A stretch of 64,000 bases of DNA from Acidobacteriota bacterium (GTDB lineage Bacteria; Acidobacteriota; Terriglobia; Terriglobales; Acidobacteriaceae): NCBI GenBank assembly GCA_018268915.1, contig JAFDVQ010000015.1, positions 96,994 to 160,993 on the forward strand. The letters are read 5' to 3'. Under the pieces are notes generated by a model. That model had not been told where the DNA came from, made no database searches, and saw only the letters and a list, made by a program, of their open reading frames with translations. The position numbers and the translations under genes were made by a program. Positions 53,472-61,999 of the stretch are shown piece after piece (within the stretch, counting starts at the first letter, position 1; every line of letters begins with the position of its first letter).

Positions 53472-54110
53472 ATGCTCCTGGAAATCAGTCTGCTCGTCCT
53501 GGCTTCGTATCTGCTCGGGTCAATCCCGGTCGGATATCTGCTGGTCAGACTTTTTCGCAATCAGGACATCCGCTCCGTCGGCAGCGGAAATATCGGCGCA
53601 ACCAACGTCATGCGTTCCGGCGGAAAAGGCCTTGGCGCTGCGACATTTGCCCTCGACGTAATCAAAGGAGCAGCCGCTGTTGCCCTGGCCGGCTTTTTGG
53701 CACCGCACCTCACCTGGGCGCCGCGTAACATCCAGGCTCTTGCCGCCGTTGTCGCAGTTCTCGGACATATGTTCCCCGTCTGGCTCCATTTCCGCGGTGG
53801 TAAAGGTGTCGCCACAGGATTCGGCGTTTTTCTCGTTGCTGCACCGTGGGCTGCGCTCGCTTCCATCGCCGTATTCATCATCGTGCTCATGCTTAGCCGT
53901 TTTGTCTCACTCGCTTCTATCCTCGGCGCCGCCGCATTTCCCGTCTTTGCGTATTTTCTTGTCCATGGAGACAAGCCGCCTTTTTTCGTAGCCGCGCAAT
54001 TCATAGTGGCCACGCTCATCATTCTCAAGCACCACGCCAACATCCGCCGCCTGCTCACCGGAACAGAAAACCGCTTCGGCTCGCGTACTCAGGAGAGAAA
54101 GCCTGCATGA
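53472..54110 (+). CDS. plsY: acyl-phosphate glycerol-3-phosphate acyltransferase
   Basis: This 212-residue inner membrane enzyme makes lysophosphatidic acid from acyl-phosphate. The three PlsY motifs are visible: G-S-I-P-V-G-Y and V-G-S-G-N-I-G-A-T-N-V-M-R near the start, and F-R-G-G-K-G-V-A-T-G-F-G in the middle. Five to seven membrane segments are expected. Its TGA overlaps the gpsA ATG by four bases. The ATG at 53472 is used; a TTG two codons earlier is possible. Confidence 0.93.
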   Translation: MLLEISLLVLASYLLGSIPVGYLLVRLFRNQDIRSVGSGNIGATNVMRSGGKGLGAATFALDVIKGAAAVALAGFLAPHLTWAPRNIQALAAVVAVLGHMFPVWLHFRGGKGVATGFGVFLVAAPWAALASIAVFIIVLMLSRFVSLASILGAAAFPVFAYFLVHGDKPPFFVAAQFIVATLIILKHHANIRRLLTGTENRFGSRTQERKPA

Positions 54111-55114
54111 GCCGTATCGCCGTTCTTGGGGCCGGAGCCTGGGGCACCGCAATCGCTCTTTCCCTCTGCCGCCGCGGCGGCCACAAAGTCTCACTCTGGG
54201 CCCACAGCGAGAGTGAAGCCCGTACCATCGACTCCGCGCGGGAGAACACTCTTTTTCTTCCAGGGTTTTCTCTGCCGCCCGATCTCCCCGTTACCTCCAA
54301 CACCGATGTCATCGCCTCCGCGGAGATCATCGTCTCGGTCATCCCGTCTGAATTCCTGCGCTCCACATTGACCCGGATCAGGAGCCAGTTCCACAACGGC
54401 CAATTCATCGTCAGCGCAACCAAGGGCGTTGAAAAAGGAACGCACGCTCGGATGACTCAGGTCATCTCGAATGTGCTTGAGCCAGCTGGAACCCTTGTCT
54501 CCATCGGCGCCTTTTCCGGCCCCAGCTTCGCTGTCGAAGTTGCGCAAGGCCAGCCCACGGCTGTCACCGTGGCTTTCAGTGACTTCCAGGTCGCCCATTT
54601 CATCCAGCAGGAATTCGGTTCCGAGACGCTTCGTCTCTACACCTCCAGCGATGTCATCGGAGTTGAACTCGGCGGAGCGCTAAAAAACGTAATCGCCATC
54701 GCCGCCGGCATCGCAGTCGGAGTCGGCCTGGGCCACAACTCCACCGCCGCGCTCATCACCCGCGGCATCGCAGAGATGACCCGCCTCGCCGTCGCCTGTG
54801 GAGGCAATCCTCAAACGCTCGCCGGTCTCAGCGGAGTCGGCGACCTCGTCCTCACCTGCACCGGTTCGCTCTCCCGCAACCGCACAGTCGGTCAGGCGCT
54901 CGGTCAGGGTCGCAAGCTACCCGAAATTCTCGAGAGCCTCGGCGGAAAAGTTGCCGAAGGCGTACTCACCACCCGCGCCGCGCTCGAACTCGCCCGCGAG
55001 CGAAATGTCGAGATGCCCATCACCGCGCAAATGGAGCTCATCCTGGAACATGGCAAGGACCCCAAAGAAGCAATCCGCGAATTGATGCTCCGCCCCGGCA
55101 AAGTCGAACACTGA
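54107..55114 (+). CDS. gpsA: glycerol-3-phosphate dehydrogenase [NAD(P)+]
   Basis: The 335-residue enzyme reduces dihydroxyacetone phosphate to glycerol-3-phosphate, the substrate of PlsY encoded just upstream. It has the Rossmann G-A-G-A-W-G-T-A-I-A (residues 8-17), S-A-T-K-G-V-E with the catalytic Lys, and S-G-V-G-D-L-V-L-T-C. The ATGA overlap with plsY implies translational coupling. Its stop TGA is the first unit of a heptamer array. Confidence 0.95.
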   Translation: MSRIAVLGAGAWGTAIALSLCRRGGHKVSLWAHSESEARTIDSARENTLFLPGFSLPPDLPVTSNTDVIASAEIIVSVIPSEFLRSTLTRIRSQFHNGQFIVSATKGVEKGTHARMTQVISNVLEPAGTLVSIGAFSGPSFAVEVAQGQPTAVTVAFSDFQVAHFIQQEFGSETLRLYTSSDVIGVELGGALKNVIAIAAGIAVGVGLGHNSTAALITRGIAEMTRLAVACGGNPQTLAGLSGVGDLVLTCTGSLSRNRTVGQALGQGRKLPEILESLGGKVAEGVLTTRAALELARERNVEMPITAQMELILEHGKDPKEAIRELMLRPGKVEH

Positions 55115-55141
55115 TCCCGAATCCCTGTTCCCTGATCCCTA
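55112..55141. repeat. heptamer array between the convergent stops of gpsA and the MoaD/ThiS gene
   Basis: TGATCCC, GAATCCC, TGTTCCC and TGATCCC span exactly from the gpsA stop codon to the stop codon of the opposite-strand gene. Confidence 0.65.
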
Positions 55142-55459
55142 GTCACATCCGCCCGCAATCGCCCCAATAATCAGGAAAGGTTCCTTCCCAGACGCCACCG
55201 CTTCCGGCAACTCCTCATCCGGCGACTGATGCGACAGATCCTCCTCGCAGGCAAAGAACCGCAGAAATGCGCGCCGCTTCAGCGTGTCATGCTCGCGAAT
55301 CGTCCCGCACAGCATCGGATAACGCTGCTCCAGCGCATCCAGTACGGAGCGGATCGTCACCGGCCCCTCAACCGAAAGCGCAAACTCCCCCTCCACCCGC
55401 GCCAGGTTTCGCAAGTGATAAGGAATCTGCACGCGAACGTTATGAACTGAATCTGTCAT
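55139..55459 (-). CDS. MoaD/ThiS-like small sulfur-carrier-fold protein
   Basis: The 106-residue protein has a ubiquitin-like fold with V-R-V-Q-I-P near the start, V-T-I-R-S-V-L-D-A-L-E, and I-G-A-I-A-G-G-C-D at the end. Sulfur carriers end in G-G; here C-D follows the pair, so activation would need removal of two residues, or the protein is not a carrier. No molybdopterin or thiamine gene is near. Confidence 0.75.
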   Translation of the reverse strand: MTDSVHNVRVQIPYHLRNLARVEGEFALSVEGPVTIRSVLDALEQRYPMLCGTIREHDTLKRRAFLRFFACEEDLSHQSPDEELPEAVASGKEPFLIIGAIAGGCD

Positions 55460-55478
55460 AGATTAATTGGATAAAAGT

Positions 55479-55514
55479 GGGTGCCCCAGGTCTCGATTTT
55501 TGAGACCTGGGATT
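55479..55514. repeat. GGGTGCCCC stem-loop element, copy A12
   Basis: GGGTGCCCC-AGGTCTC-gattttt-GAGACCT-GGGATTG, nearly identical to copies A2 and A15. Confidence 0.85.
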
Positions 55515-55558
55515 GATGAAGATGTCTACGGTATCGTCTACACCTCAACCGAAGGCTC

Positions 55559-55600
55559 GGGTGCCCATCCATTCGGCCGCTTTTGCCGAATGGGTGGGAA
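55559..55600. repeat. GGGTGCCC stem-loop element, copy A13
   Basis: GGGTGCCCATCCATTCGGC-cgctttt-GCCGAATGGGTGGGAA, closely similar to copy A9 before yacG, with compensating changes in the stem. Confidence 0.85.
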
Positions 55601-55615
55601 ATGAAGCTGTTCGAT

Positions 55616-56797
55616 CTAGGGTATCGTCTGTACCTCAACCGACAGCACCGCCGGCAGGTCATGCACAATCGCCTTCCAGTTGTCCCCGCCATTCGGCGAC
55701 ACATACACCTGTCCGCCAGTCGTGCCAAAGTACACGCCGCAGGTGTCCAGTTTGTCCACGGCCATCGCGTCCCGCAGCACGTTCACATAGCAATCCTTCT
55801 CTGGCAGACCCTTCGCAAGCTCCTCCCACTCGTTCCCCCCGCTCTTGCTGCGATACACGCGCAGCTTTCCGTCCAGAGGGAAATGCTCCGAGTCGCTTTT
55901 GATCGGCACCACGTACACCGTCTCCGGCTCGTTCGAATTCACATCGATCACAAATCCAAAATCCGTCGGCAGGTTTCCGCTGATCTCTTTCCAGTTGTCG
56001 CCCGCATCGTCCGATCGCATCACGTCCCAGTGCTTCTGCATGAATAGCGTATTCGGCCTCTCCGGATTCATCGCGACGTGATGCACGCAATGTCCAACCT
56101 CAGCGTTCGGATCCGGAATGAACTGCGAAACCAATCCTTTATTGATCGGCTTCCACGTCTTCCCGCCATCGTCCGTTCGAAACGCTCCAGCGGCTGAAAT
56201 CGCAATGAACATCCTGTCCGGATTGCTCGGATCCAGGATGATCGTGTGCAGGCACATTCCGCCCGCACCCGGCTGCCAATTCGGACCCGTTCCGTGCCCG
56301 CGCAATCCCGGCATCTCCTTCCAGTTCGCGCCTCCATCCGTCGACTTGAAGATCGCCGCATCTTCCACGCCCGCATACACGGTGCTGGGATCCGTCAGCG
56401 AAGGCTCCACGTGCCACACCCGCTTGAACTCCCAGGGCTTCTGAGTCCCGTCGTACCACTGGTGCGTCGTCAGCGGCTTCCCGGTCTCGTCCGATGAGTC
56501 ATACGCAAACCGGTTGCTCTTCACCGGCGGCCACTGCGGAGCGCCCGCATCCTCCGGCTTTACCCCGGGCTGGTACCAGGTCTTGCCGCCATCATCGGAA
56601 GCCTGGAAGAGCTGTCCAAACCACGAGCTTGTCTGCGAGACATACACCCGCTCCGGATTCACCGGTGATCCCTTCATGTGGTAGATCTCCCACCCTGCAA
56701 AGAAGGGCCCGCTCACATCCCAGTTCTCCCGCTTTCCATCCGACGACAAAATGAACGCGCCTTTGCGCGTTCCCACCAGCACTCGAACCTTGCTCAT
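55616..56797 (-). CDS. BNR/sialidase-type beta-propeller protein
   Basis: This 393-residue protein has repeated Asp-box motifs (S-D-D-G-G-K-T-W, S-T-D-G-G-A-N-W, R-T-D-D-G-G-K-T-W, R-S-D-D-A-G-D-N-W and S-P-N-G-G-D-N-W), the mark of sialidase or VPS10-like propellers. It lacks a signal peptide and a sialidase Arg triad cannot be recognised, so a binding or housekeeping role is more likely than sialidase activity. I use the ATG at 56797, where the family sequence V-L-V-G-T-R-K-G-A-F begins. Confidence 0.82.
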   Translation of the reverse strand: MSKVRVLVGTRKGAFILSSDGKRENWDVSGPFFAGWEIYHMKGSPVNPERVYVSQTSSWFGQLFQASDDGGKTWYQPGVKPEDAGAPQWPPVKSNRFAYDSSDETGKPLTTHQWYDGTQKPWEFKRVWHVEPSLTDPSTVYAGVEDAAIFKSTDGGANWKEMPGLRGHGTGPNWQPGAGGMCLHTIILDPSNPDRMFIAISAAGAFRTDDGGKTWKPINKGLVSQFIPDPNAEVGHCVHHVAMNPERPNTLFMQKHWDVMRSDDAGDNWKEISGNLPTDFGFVIDVNSNEPETVYVVPIKSDSEHFPLDGKLRVYRSKSGGNEWEELAKGLPEKDCYVNVLRDAMAVDKLDTCGVYFGTTGGQVYVSPNGGDNWKAIVHDLPAVLSVEVQTIP

Positions 56798-56921
56798 CGA
56801 CGACGACCTCCCCCGCAAATGGACTTGCATGAGACCTCGCGGGCACCCAGAGATTCTTCCCGAAACCCTCCCGCCCCATCAACCCAAACTCTGTGCAAAA
56901 GTGACGAACCGGACTATCAGA

Positions 56922-57002
56922 GGGTGCCCCCGGTCCCTCGCTTTTGGGGACCGGGGAGAGATCTTGTTAAACATCGGTCACACACCCAACGCCAACCCCG
57001 CT
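56922..57002. repeat. 80-bp repeat unit (copy A14 with tail)
   Basis: GGGTGCCCC-CGGTCCC-loop-GGGACCG-GGGAGAGATC is followed by a tail TTGTTAAACATCGGTCACAC. The same 80-bp unit, tail included, forms the tandem array at 63767-64000. Confidence 0.85.
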
Positions 57003-57037
57003 GGGTGCCCCAGGTCTCGATTCTGAGACCTGGGATT
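57003..57037. repeat. GGGTGCCCC stem-loop element, copy A15
   Basis: GGGTGCCCC-AGGTCTC-gattct-GAGACCT-GGGATTC, placed directly after the 80-bp unit and 47 bases before ftsY. Confidence 0.85.
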
Positions 57038-57083
57038 CTACGCCCCACTCACCCTATAAACTAGACATTGGACCTATCTCGCA

Positions 57084-58124
57084 ATGATCACGTTATTTAC
57101 CGGCTACGACGAAGAAGACAAAAAGAAGGCAGACGCATCCCGCGCTGCAGACGAAGCGGCCGAACGCACAAAAGAATCCGGCTTGCCCGACGACAGTTCG
57201 ACGCCATCCGGTCGAGGCTTCTTCTCCCGAATGCGCGAAGCCGTCACGCGCTCTCGCGATAACTTCTCCTCCCGCATCAACGACATCGTCGCCCTCACCC
57301 GCGAGGTAGACGAGTCTTCCCTCGAAGACCTCGAAACCGCGCTCATCATGAGCGACATCGGTGTCCAGACCACCACCGAAATCATCGACGCCCTCCGCGA
57401 CCGCGCTCGCAAGCAGGCCATCGCCGGTGGAGAGGAGCTCGGCGATCTTCTCAAGCTCCAGATGGTAGAAATCCTCCGCGCCCCCATCCGTCCCGTCGTC
57501 ACTCCCGCCACGTCGCCCAAAGTGACTTTCCTCGTAGGCGTAAACGGGACCGGCAAAACCACCACCAGCGGCAAGCTCGCCTCCTGGTATCGCGCCCAGG
57601 ACAAGTCGGTTCTCCTTTGCGCCGCTGATACCTTTCGCGCCGCCGCCATCGAGCAGTTGGAAGTCTGGGCTGGCCGCAGCGGTGTCGAAATGATCAAAAC
57701 CCGCCAGGGGGGCGACCCCGCGGCCGTCCTCTACGATGCGGCTTCCGCTGCGAAAGCCCGCAACATCAACGAACTCATCGTCGACACCGCAGGCCGCCTC
57801 CATACCAAGTCCGGCCTGATGGACGAGCTCGACAAAATGCGTCGCACCGCCTCCAAGCTCGTTCCCGGCGCGCCCCACGAAGTTCTACTCGTCATGGACG
57901 CCACCACCGGCCAGAACGGCCTCCAGCAGGCCCGCCAGTTCACACAATCTGCCGGTGCCACTGGCATCGTCCTTACCAAGCTCGATGGCACCGCCAAAGG
58001 CGGCATCGCCGTAGCCATCGCCCGCGAACTAAACCTCCCCGTCCGCTTCGTAGGCGTAGGCGAAAAAATGAGCGACCTGCTCGAGTTCTCCCCCGAAGCC
58101 TTCGTCGACGCGCTCCTGGGATGA
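57084..58124 (+). CDS. ftsY: signal recognition particle receptor FtsY
   Basis: The 346-residue GTPase receives SRP-bound ribosomes at the membrane. An acidic/charged N-terminal tail (about 1-60) is followed by the N domain helices and the G domain with G-V-N-G-T-G-K-T-T (about 151-159), D-T-F-R-A-A-A, D-T-A-G-R-L-H and T-K-L-D-G-T-A-K-G-G. The long acidic A domain of E. coli FtsY is absent. The SRP RNA gene is at 38885. Confidence 0.95.
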   Translation: MITLFTGYDEEDKKKADASRAADEAAERTKESGLPDDSSTPSGRGFFSRMREAVTRSRDNFSSRINDIVALTREVDESSLEDLETALIMSDIGVQTTTEIIDALRDRARKQAIAGGEELGDLLKLQMVEILRAPIRPVVTPATSPKVTFLVGVNGTGKTTTSGKLASWYRAQDKSVLLCAADTFRAAAIEQLEVWAGRSGVEMIKTRQGGDPAAVLYDAASAAKARNINELIVDTAGRLHTKSGLMDELDKMRRTASKLVPGAPHEVLLVMDATTGQNGLQQARQFTQSAGATGIVLTKLDGTAKGGIAVAIARELNLPVRFVGVGEKMSDLLEFSPEAFVDALLG

Positions 58125-58168
58125 TCAGTTTCTGCGTATCCTCAAGATCGTAACCCGAAACCTGGCTG

Positions 58169-58232
58169 TCATCCTGAGCGAACGGGGCCCCGGACGTTTT
58201 CTTCAGTCCGGGGGTGGTGAGCGAAGGATCTG
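58169..58232. repeat. GTCATCCTGAGCGAA-type dispersed repeat, copy C1
   Basis: TGTCATCCTGAGCGAAC and GTGAGCGAAGGATCTG flank a GGACG...CAGTCC hairpin. Related blocks occur at 59715 and 61468. Confidence 0.6.
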
Positions 58233-58336
58233 CTTCTTTGCATTCAGGGGGCTCAATAAGGGACGCAGTTCAGGAACAAGCCCAAGTTTCCGAATAGTCA
58301 AGACCACGGGAAGCACGCGTGAGTTCCAGTCACAAC

Positions 58337-59554
58337 TCACCGGAACAATCCCAGATCAATCGAATCTGCCATGATCTGATACCCCGGGTCTTTCGGATGC
58401 AGGTGATCTCCCCCATCCGCCTGCGCCGAAAACATCTGCGGATTCGCCGGATCGCGCGTCGCCTTGTCGAAATCGATTGTCCCGTCGAATACGCCCGACG
58501 TCAGAATCCACTGATTTAATGCCTGGCGGATCTGCTCGCCATTCTCCGTGAAATAGCCCGCGCCTTTGTACGGCGTCAGCGTGGCTCCAAAGACCTTGAT
58601 GCCGTGCACGTGTGCCCGGGCCACCAGTTGCATCAAGCCCTGCTCAAGATCCTGCGCAGTCAGTTTGTAGTCCGGCCGGTTTGGATTATGCAGGCTCCCG
58701 ATATCGTTGATCCCTTCCAGCACGATCAGGTACTTCACTCCCGCCTGCGCCAGAACGTCTCGATCAAAACGCGCCAGGGCATTCTGCCCTACACAGTGAA
58801 TCAGAATGCAGTTGCCGCCGATACCTTGATCGAGCACCGAAAGATGCGCCGTCGCGCTATTTGCTTTCAGTCGCGCCGCGAGGTAGTCAGGCCAGCGGTG
58901 ATTCGCATTCTCCGTCGACAAGGCTCCATCCGTGATCGAATCACCAAACGCCACAACTGCCGCCGCCTTTGCATCGCTTGCCTGAACATCAACTCCCTTC
59001 AGGAAGTACCAGGAAGGCGTAACCACAAGCTCAGTAAACGACGCATCCCGAACGTGGTTCCCTGTCGCGATGAAGTTGTCCTGCTGCGCGCTCGAGTGCA
59101 CCGACACATCGCTCACCTGTTGCAGTGGCAGATAGATACTGACCGCCAGGTTCGCCGATGCCGGAACCGGCATCACCACTGGATCGCTTACAGCCTCTGC
59201 TCCTGCGGGAATCACCATCGAAGATGCATTTCCAAACGTGAGGTTGTGCAGAGTCGCCGCATCTACGCTGCTCGTCCCCGTGCTTACAGCTACCGTGACC
59301 GCCTCCACGCGAAGCGGCTCTTTCCCGAATTCATTCGTCAGGTGAACCCGAACCGCGTTGCCGCCAATCGACGTGTGTACGATCTCCCGCAGCGTGGAAT
59401 CCACCACCGTCGGAATCTGGTGCCACGGGTCCCCATCAAATGGCGACGCAGCCCATGTTCCCACCCACGCACCGCCATCCGATTTAGTTTGATTGGACTG
59501 AGCCACAGCAGCAGAAACACAAACCATCAGCACAAACGCCACACGCAAACGCAT
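58337..59554 (-). CDS. secreted SGNH/GDSL hydrolase
   Basis: The 405-residue esterase has a signal peptide (about 1-19, ending A-V-A-Q). An N-terminal beta-sandwich carbohydrate-binding-like domain (about 30-190) is followed by an SGNH domain: block I F-G-D-S-I-T-D-G (Ser), block II Gly in I-G-G-N, block III G-I-N-D-I-G (Asn), and block V D-H-L-H-P-K (Asp, His). It probably deacetylates a polysaccharide. It is transcribed alone. Confidence 0.88.
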   Translation of the reverse strand: MRLRVAFVLMVCVSAAVAQSNQTKSDGGAWVGTWAASPFDGDPWHQIPTVVDSTLREIVHTSIGGNAVRVHLTNEFGKEPLRVEAVTVAVSTGTSSVDAATLHNLTFGNASSMVIPAGAEAVSDPVVMPVPASANLAVSIYLPLQQVSDVSVHSSAQQDNFIATGNHVRDASFTELVVTPSWYFLKGVDVQASDAKAAAVVAFGDSITDGALSTENANHRWPDYLAARLKANSATAHLSVLDQGIGGNCILIHCVGQNALARFDRDVLAQAGVKYLIVLEGINDIGSLHNPNRPDYKLTAQDLEQGLMQLVARAHVHGIKVFGATLTPYKGAGYFTENGEQIRQALNQWILTSGVFDGTIDFDKATRDPANPQMFSAQADGGDHLHPKDPGYQIMADSIDLGLFR

Positions 59555-59714
59555 TTTCAGCTCGTAACCTCACCATTGAATTCAAGAAAATCCATCATAA
59601 CTGCATCGCTTGCAATCCTTAGCTCGTAAGCACTCTATATGCAGTCAATTTGTTCTTCAGCACTCCATACGCAAGAATCTGATTCCCGAGCCACGCTTCG
59701 CACGACCACAATGA

Positions 59715-59770
59715 CTGTCATTCTGAGCTAAGCCGGCCTCCTGAACCGGCGCAGTCGAAACCCTGCCCTG
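59715..59770. repeat. GTCATTCTGAGC-type dispersed repeat, copy C2
   Basis: TGTCATTCTGAGC, a GCCGGCCTCCTGAACCGGC hairpin and CAGTCGAAACCCTGCCCTGA. A degenerate A-type element follows at 59807. Confidence 0.6.
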
Positions 59771-59806
59771 ACCCGCAGTTGCTCTCCTGCGCTTCTCCAA
59801 TCCGCC

Positions 59807-59841
59807 GGGCGCCCCATGTCTCCCGGTTTTGGACACATCGA
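59807..59841. repeat. degenerate GGGCGCCCC element, copy A16
   Basis: GGGCGCCCCATGTCTCC-cggtttt-GGACACATCG; the right arm has decayed. Confidence 0.5.
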
Positions 59842-59843
59842 AG

Positions 59844-60509
59844 CTACGCACCCAAAACGTCGCGCCGCGGCGACGAGAATACAATCCGCTCCGGCGCCAC
59901 CGCACCACCCGTCAACAGCATGCTCATCGCCTGCTCCATATTCAGGTCCGTCAACGTCACCCGGCTCAACGGCAGCAACTGCAGAAACGCCGACGTAGGA
60001 TTGATCGCATTCGGCAGCAACACCGCCGCCAGCTCCTCGCCCGTATTCGAATCCACAATCGTCCGCGTCAGAAACCCGATGCTCTTCTGTCCGGCGATCG
60101 GAAAATCCACCAGTACCACCCGCTGGTTAGAATCCTTCTTCGCCATCATCGTGTCCAGCAACTGCCGCACCGACGAGTACACCTTCGCCACAACCGGCAG
60201 CCGCTCCAGCACCGATTCAAACAGTCCGAACACCTGCCGCCCGATCACCAGCGAAGTCAGCTTGCCCAGTACAAACAACACCAGCAGCGTTAAGGCCACT
60301 GCAAGAATCGACTGCATCCACGGCCGCCTCAGCCACGCTTCCGGATACATCGACTGCAGACCGTAGACCAGTGGCTGTCCTGCCCGGACCAGTTTGTCCA
60401 GCAAAAAGCTGAACACCAGCCAGGTCACAAACAGCGGCCCAACCGTAATCAGCCCTGCAAGTATGTTGCGCTGCAAACTCCGCATCGGACGGACAAGCAC
60501 AGATTTCAC
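59844..60509 (-). CDS. DUF502-family membrane protein
   Basis: The 221-residue protein has two membrane segments (about 15-37 and 60-85), then a soluble domain with V-V-L-V-D-F-P, G-F-L-T-R-T-I-V and L-L-P-N-A-I-N-P-T-S-A, as in DUF502 proteins (function unknown). I use the GTG at 60509 because AAGGAG stands exactly 6 bases upstream; the family N-terminus (M-R-S-L-Q-R-N-I-L-A-G) begins 8 codons later. Confidence 0.85.
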   Translation of the reverse strand: MKSVLVRPMRSLQRNILAGLITVGPLFVTWLVFSFLLDKLVRAGQPLVYGLQSMYPEAWLRRPWMQSILAVALTLLVLFVLGKLTSLVIGRQVFGLFESVLERLPVVAKVYSSVRQLLDTMMAKKDSNQRVVLVDFPIAGQKSIGFLTRTIVDSNTGEELAAVLLPNAINPTSAFLQLLPLSRVTLTDLNMEQAMSMLLTGGAVAPERIVFSSPRRDVLGA

Positions 60510-60608
60510 GCTCTGCTCCTTGAACGTCAGCATACGGAATTGTCCCCGGTTTTTCAGAACTTGGTTCTGTCGAGTATCCCCTATAGTTGTTACTTAAATG
60601 GTGGCTGC

Positions 60609-61379
60609 ATGATCGATCCCCTCGGACCAGATCCAACCGATCCCGCGACCAGGCCAGCGAAACCGAGAGACGTCATCTCCGACTTCGAAACGCCGGGCGC
60701 AGCAGCTCGTCTCCAGCCAAAGGTCAGGCACGCCAACTACGATAGCCCCGAGGCGCTCATCCGCCCCGGGGGCAATGAAGCACAACAATCAGAGCCACCA
60801 GCCAGAACGGCCGCACCACCCACCGTTATTCCCAGATCAGAGAAGATACCCGTGCCCAAAGTCGCTACGAATGCCGCAGCCCTTCCGAAATCCGAGCCGA
60901 TTCCCGTTCCCAACCCAGCTGGCAACGCTCTCGCACGGCCCGTCCCACCCAAGCCCGGCAAAATGGAACGCGCTGTCGGAATCGCCAAAACCATGCTCCC
61001 CATCGTCGGCAATCTTCTCCCGCTTCTTGAAGGCAATGTGGCGGGCGCTGCCGCAAACCTCATCGCAAATCGGGGAGCGCGAGAGGTAGACCTCAAGCCA
61101 ATGGAGGAGGCGATCGCAAAACTCCAGTCCGACCAGCGCGCCCTCACCTTCCACACCAGCGAGCACAAGCGGACCATCCGTCGCATCGAAGACGAGTTCA
61201 CCACCCTCCAGGAATCCATCCAGAAGCACGCCGCCGATCAGGCCGAACTCGCCGAGCAGCTTGTAAAGCTCTCCAGGCGAACCTCAACCTTCATGCGCCT
61301 CGTCACCATCCTGCTGGTAGTCTCGATCCTCTTCTCTGCACTCCTGGTAGTCCGCATCGCCTACCTCATGCACACCTAG
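60609..61379 (+). CDS. hypothetical protein with Pro-rich N-terminus, coiled coil and C-terminal membrane anchor
   Basis: The 256-residue protein has a disordered Pro/Ala-rich region (about 1-120) and a hydrophobic amphipathic patch with P-I-V-G-N-L-L-P-L-L-E-G-N. A long coiled coil follows (about 155-225; E-E-A-I-A-K-L-Q-S-D-Q-R-A-L), then one membrane helix near the end (about 230-252). It may act as a tail-anchored tether. No family is recognised. ATG at 60609 is used. Confidence 0.68.
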   Translation: MIDPLGPDPTDPATRPAKPRDVISDFETPGAAARLQPKVRHANYDSPEALIRPGGNEAQQSEPPARTAAPPTVIPRSEKIPVPKVATNAAALPKSEPIPVPNPAGNALARPVPPKPGKMERAVGIAKTMLPIVGNLLPLLEGNVAGAAANLIANRGAREVDLKPMEEAIAKLQSDQRALTFHTSEHKRTIRRIEDEFTTLQESIQKHAADQAELAEQLVKLSRRTSTFMRLVTILLVVSILFSALLVVRIAYLMHT

Positions 61380-61999
61380 GCCGGGGCCGGATCTGCTCGC
61401 TGAACCTCTACAGCCCGTTCGCGATCACGACGGTTCACGAGGCAGCAATCGCATCACCATACCAACTGTCATTTTGAGCGGAGCCGGTCCGCAGGACCGG
61501 CGCAGTCGAAATCCTGCCCTGAGCGAAGTCGAAGGGAACCCGCAATCGCTCTCGCTGTTTGTGCAAATAGGCCCGAACAATCACGTACCAGCCGCATCCG
61601 CACGTTAGGGCCGACCGAAAACCCACACCGCACCTTTCGCCACACCGGGATTTCCCCCACACGCTCTGCGGGTCCCCGCGCTCGATGCAAGCTCAACATT
61701 TTGGGCCTATTTACTTAAAAGGTACTTGACGTGTTCATAAAAGCTACTTGCTAGTCAACAACATTCCACCCTGCTACAAGCCACATTCACGTCACAAAAG
61801 TCACTTCCCCTTCCATACCCACCTTTTACGCCCAACGTGATGCAGAACATTGCCAGTCGTTCTGTGTGAGGACTAGTATTCCCGGTAGTTCAATTGGGGA
61901 TATTTCGCCCTGTGTCGAACCGTTCTAAGTATTGAGTTCACAGAGCTTCACTAACGAGCGGCGGGGCTACCAACTCGTCCGCACACGGAGTGCCTCCAT
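61380..61999. other. 620-bp spacer before the GvpL/F gene
   Basis: It contains a C-type repeat (61468-61540: GTCATTTTGAGC, GCCGGTCCGCAGGACCGGC hairpin, GAGCGAAGTCGAAGGGA). A relatively AT-rich stretch (61700-61930) follows with a TTGACG (61728) that could be a -35 box. No gene was recognised. Confidence 0.45.
61468..61540. repeat. GTCATTTTGAGC-type dispersed repeat, copy C3
   Basis: TGTCATTTTGAGC, the GAGCCGGTCC-gcag-GACCGGCGC hairpin and CAGTCGAAATCCTGCCCTGAGCGAAGTCGAAGGG. It is the most complete of the C copies. Confidence 0.7.
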
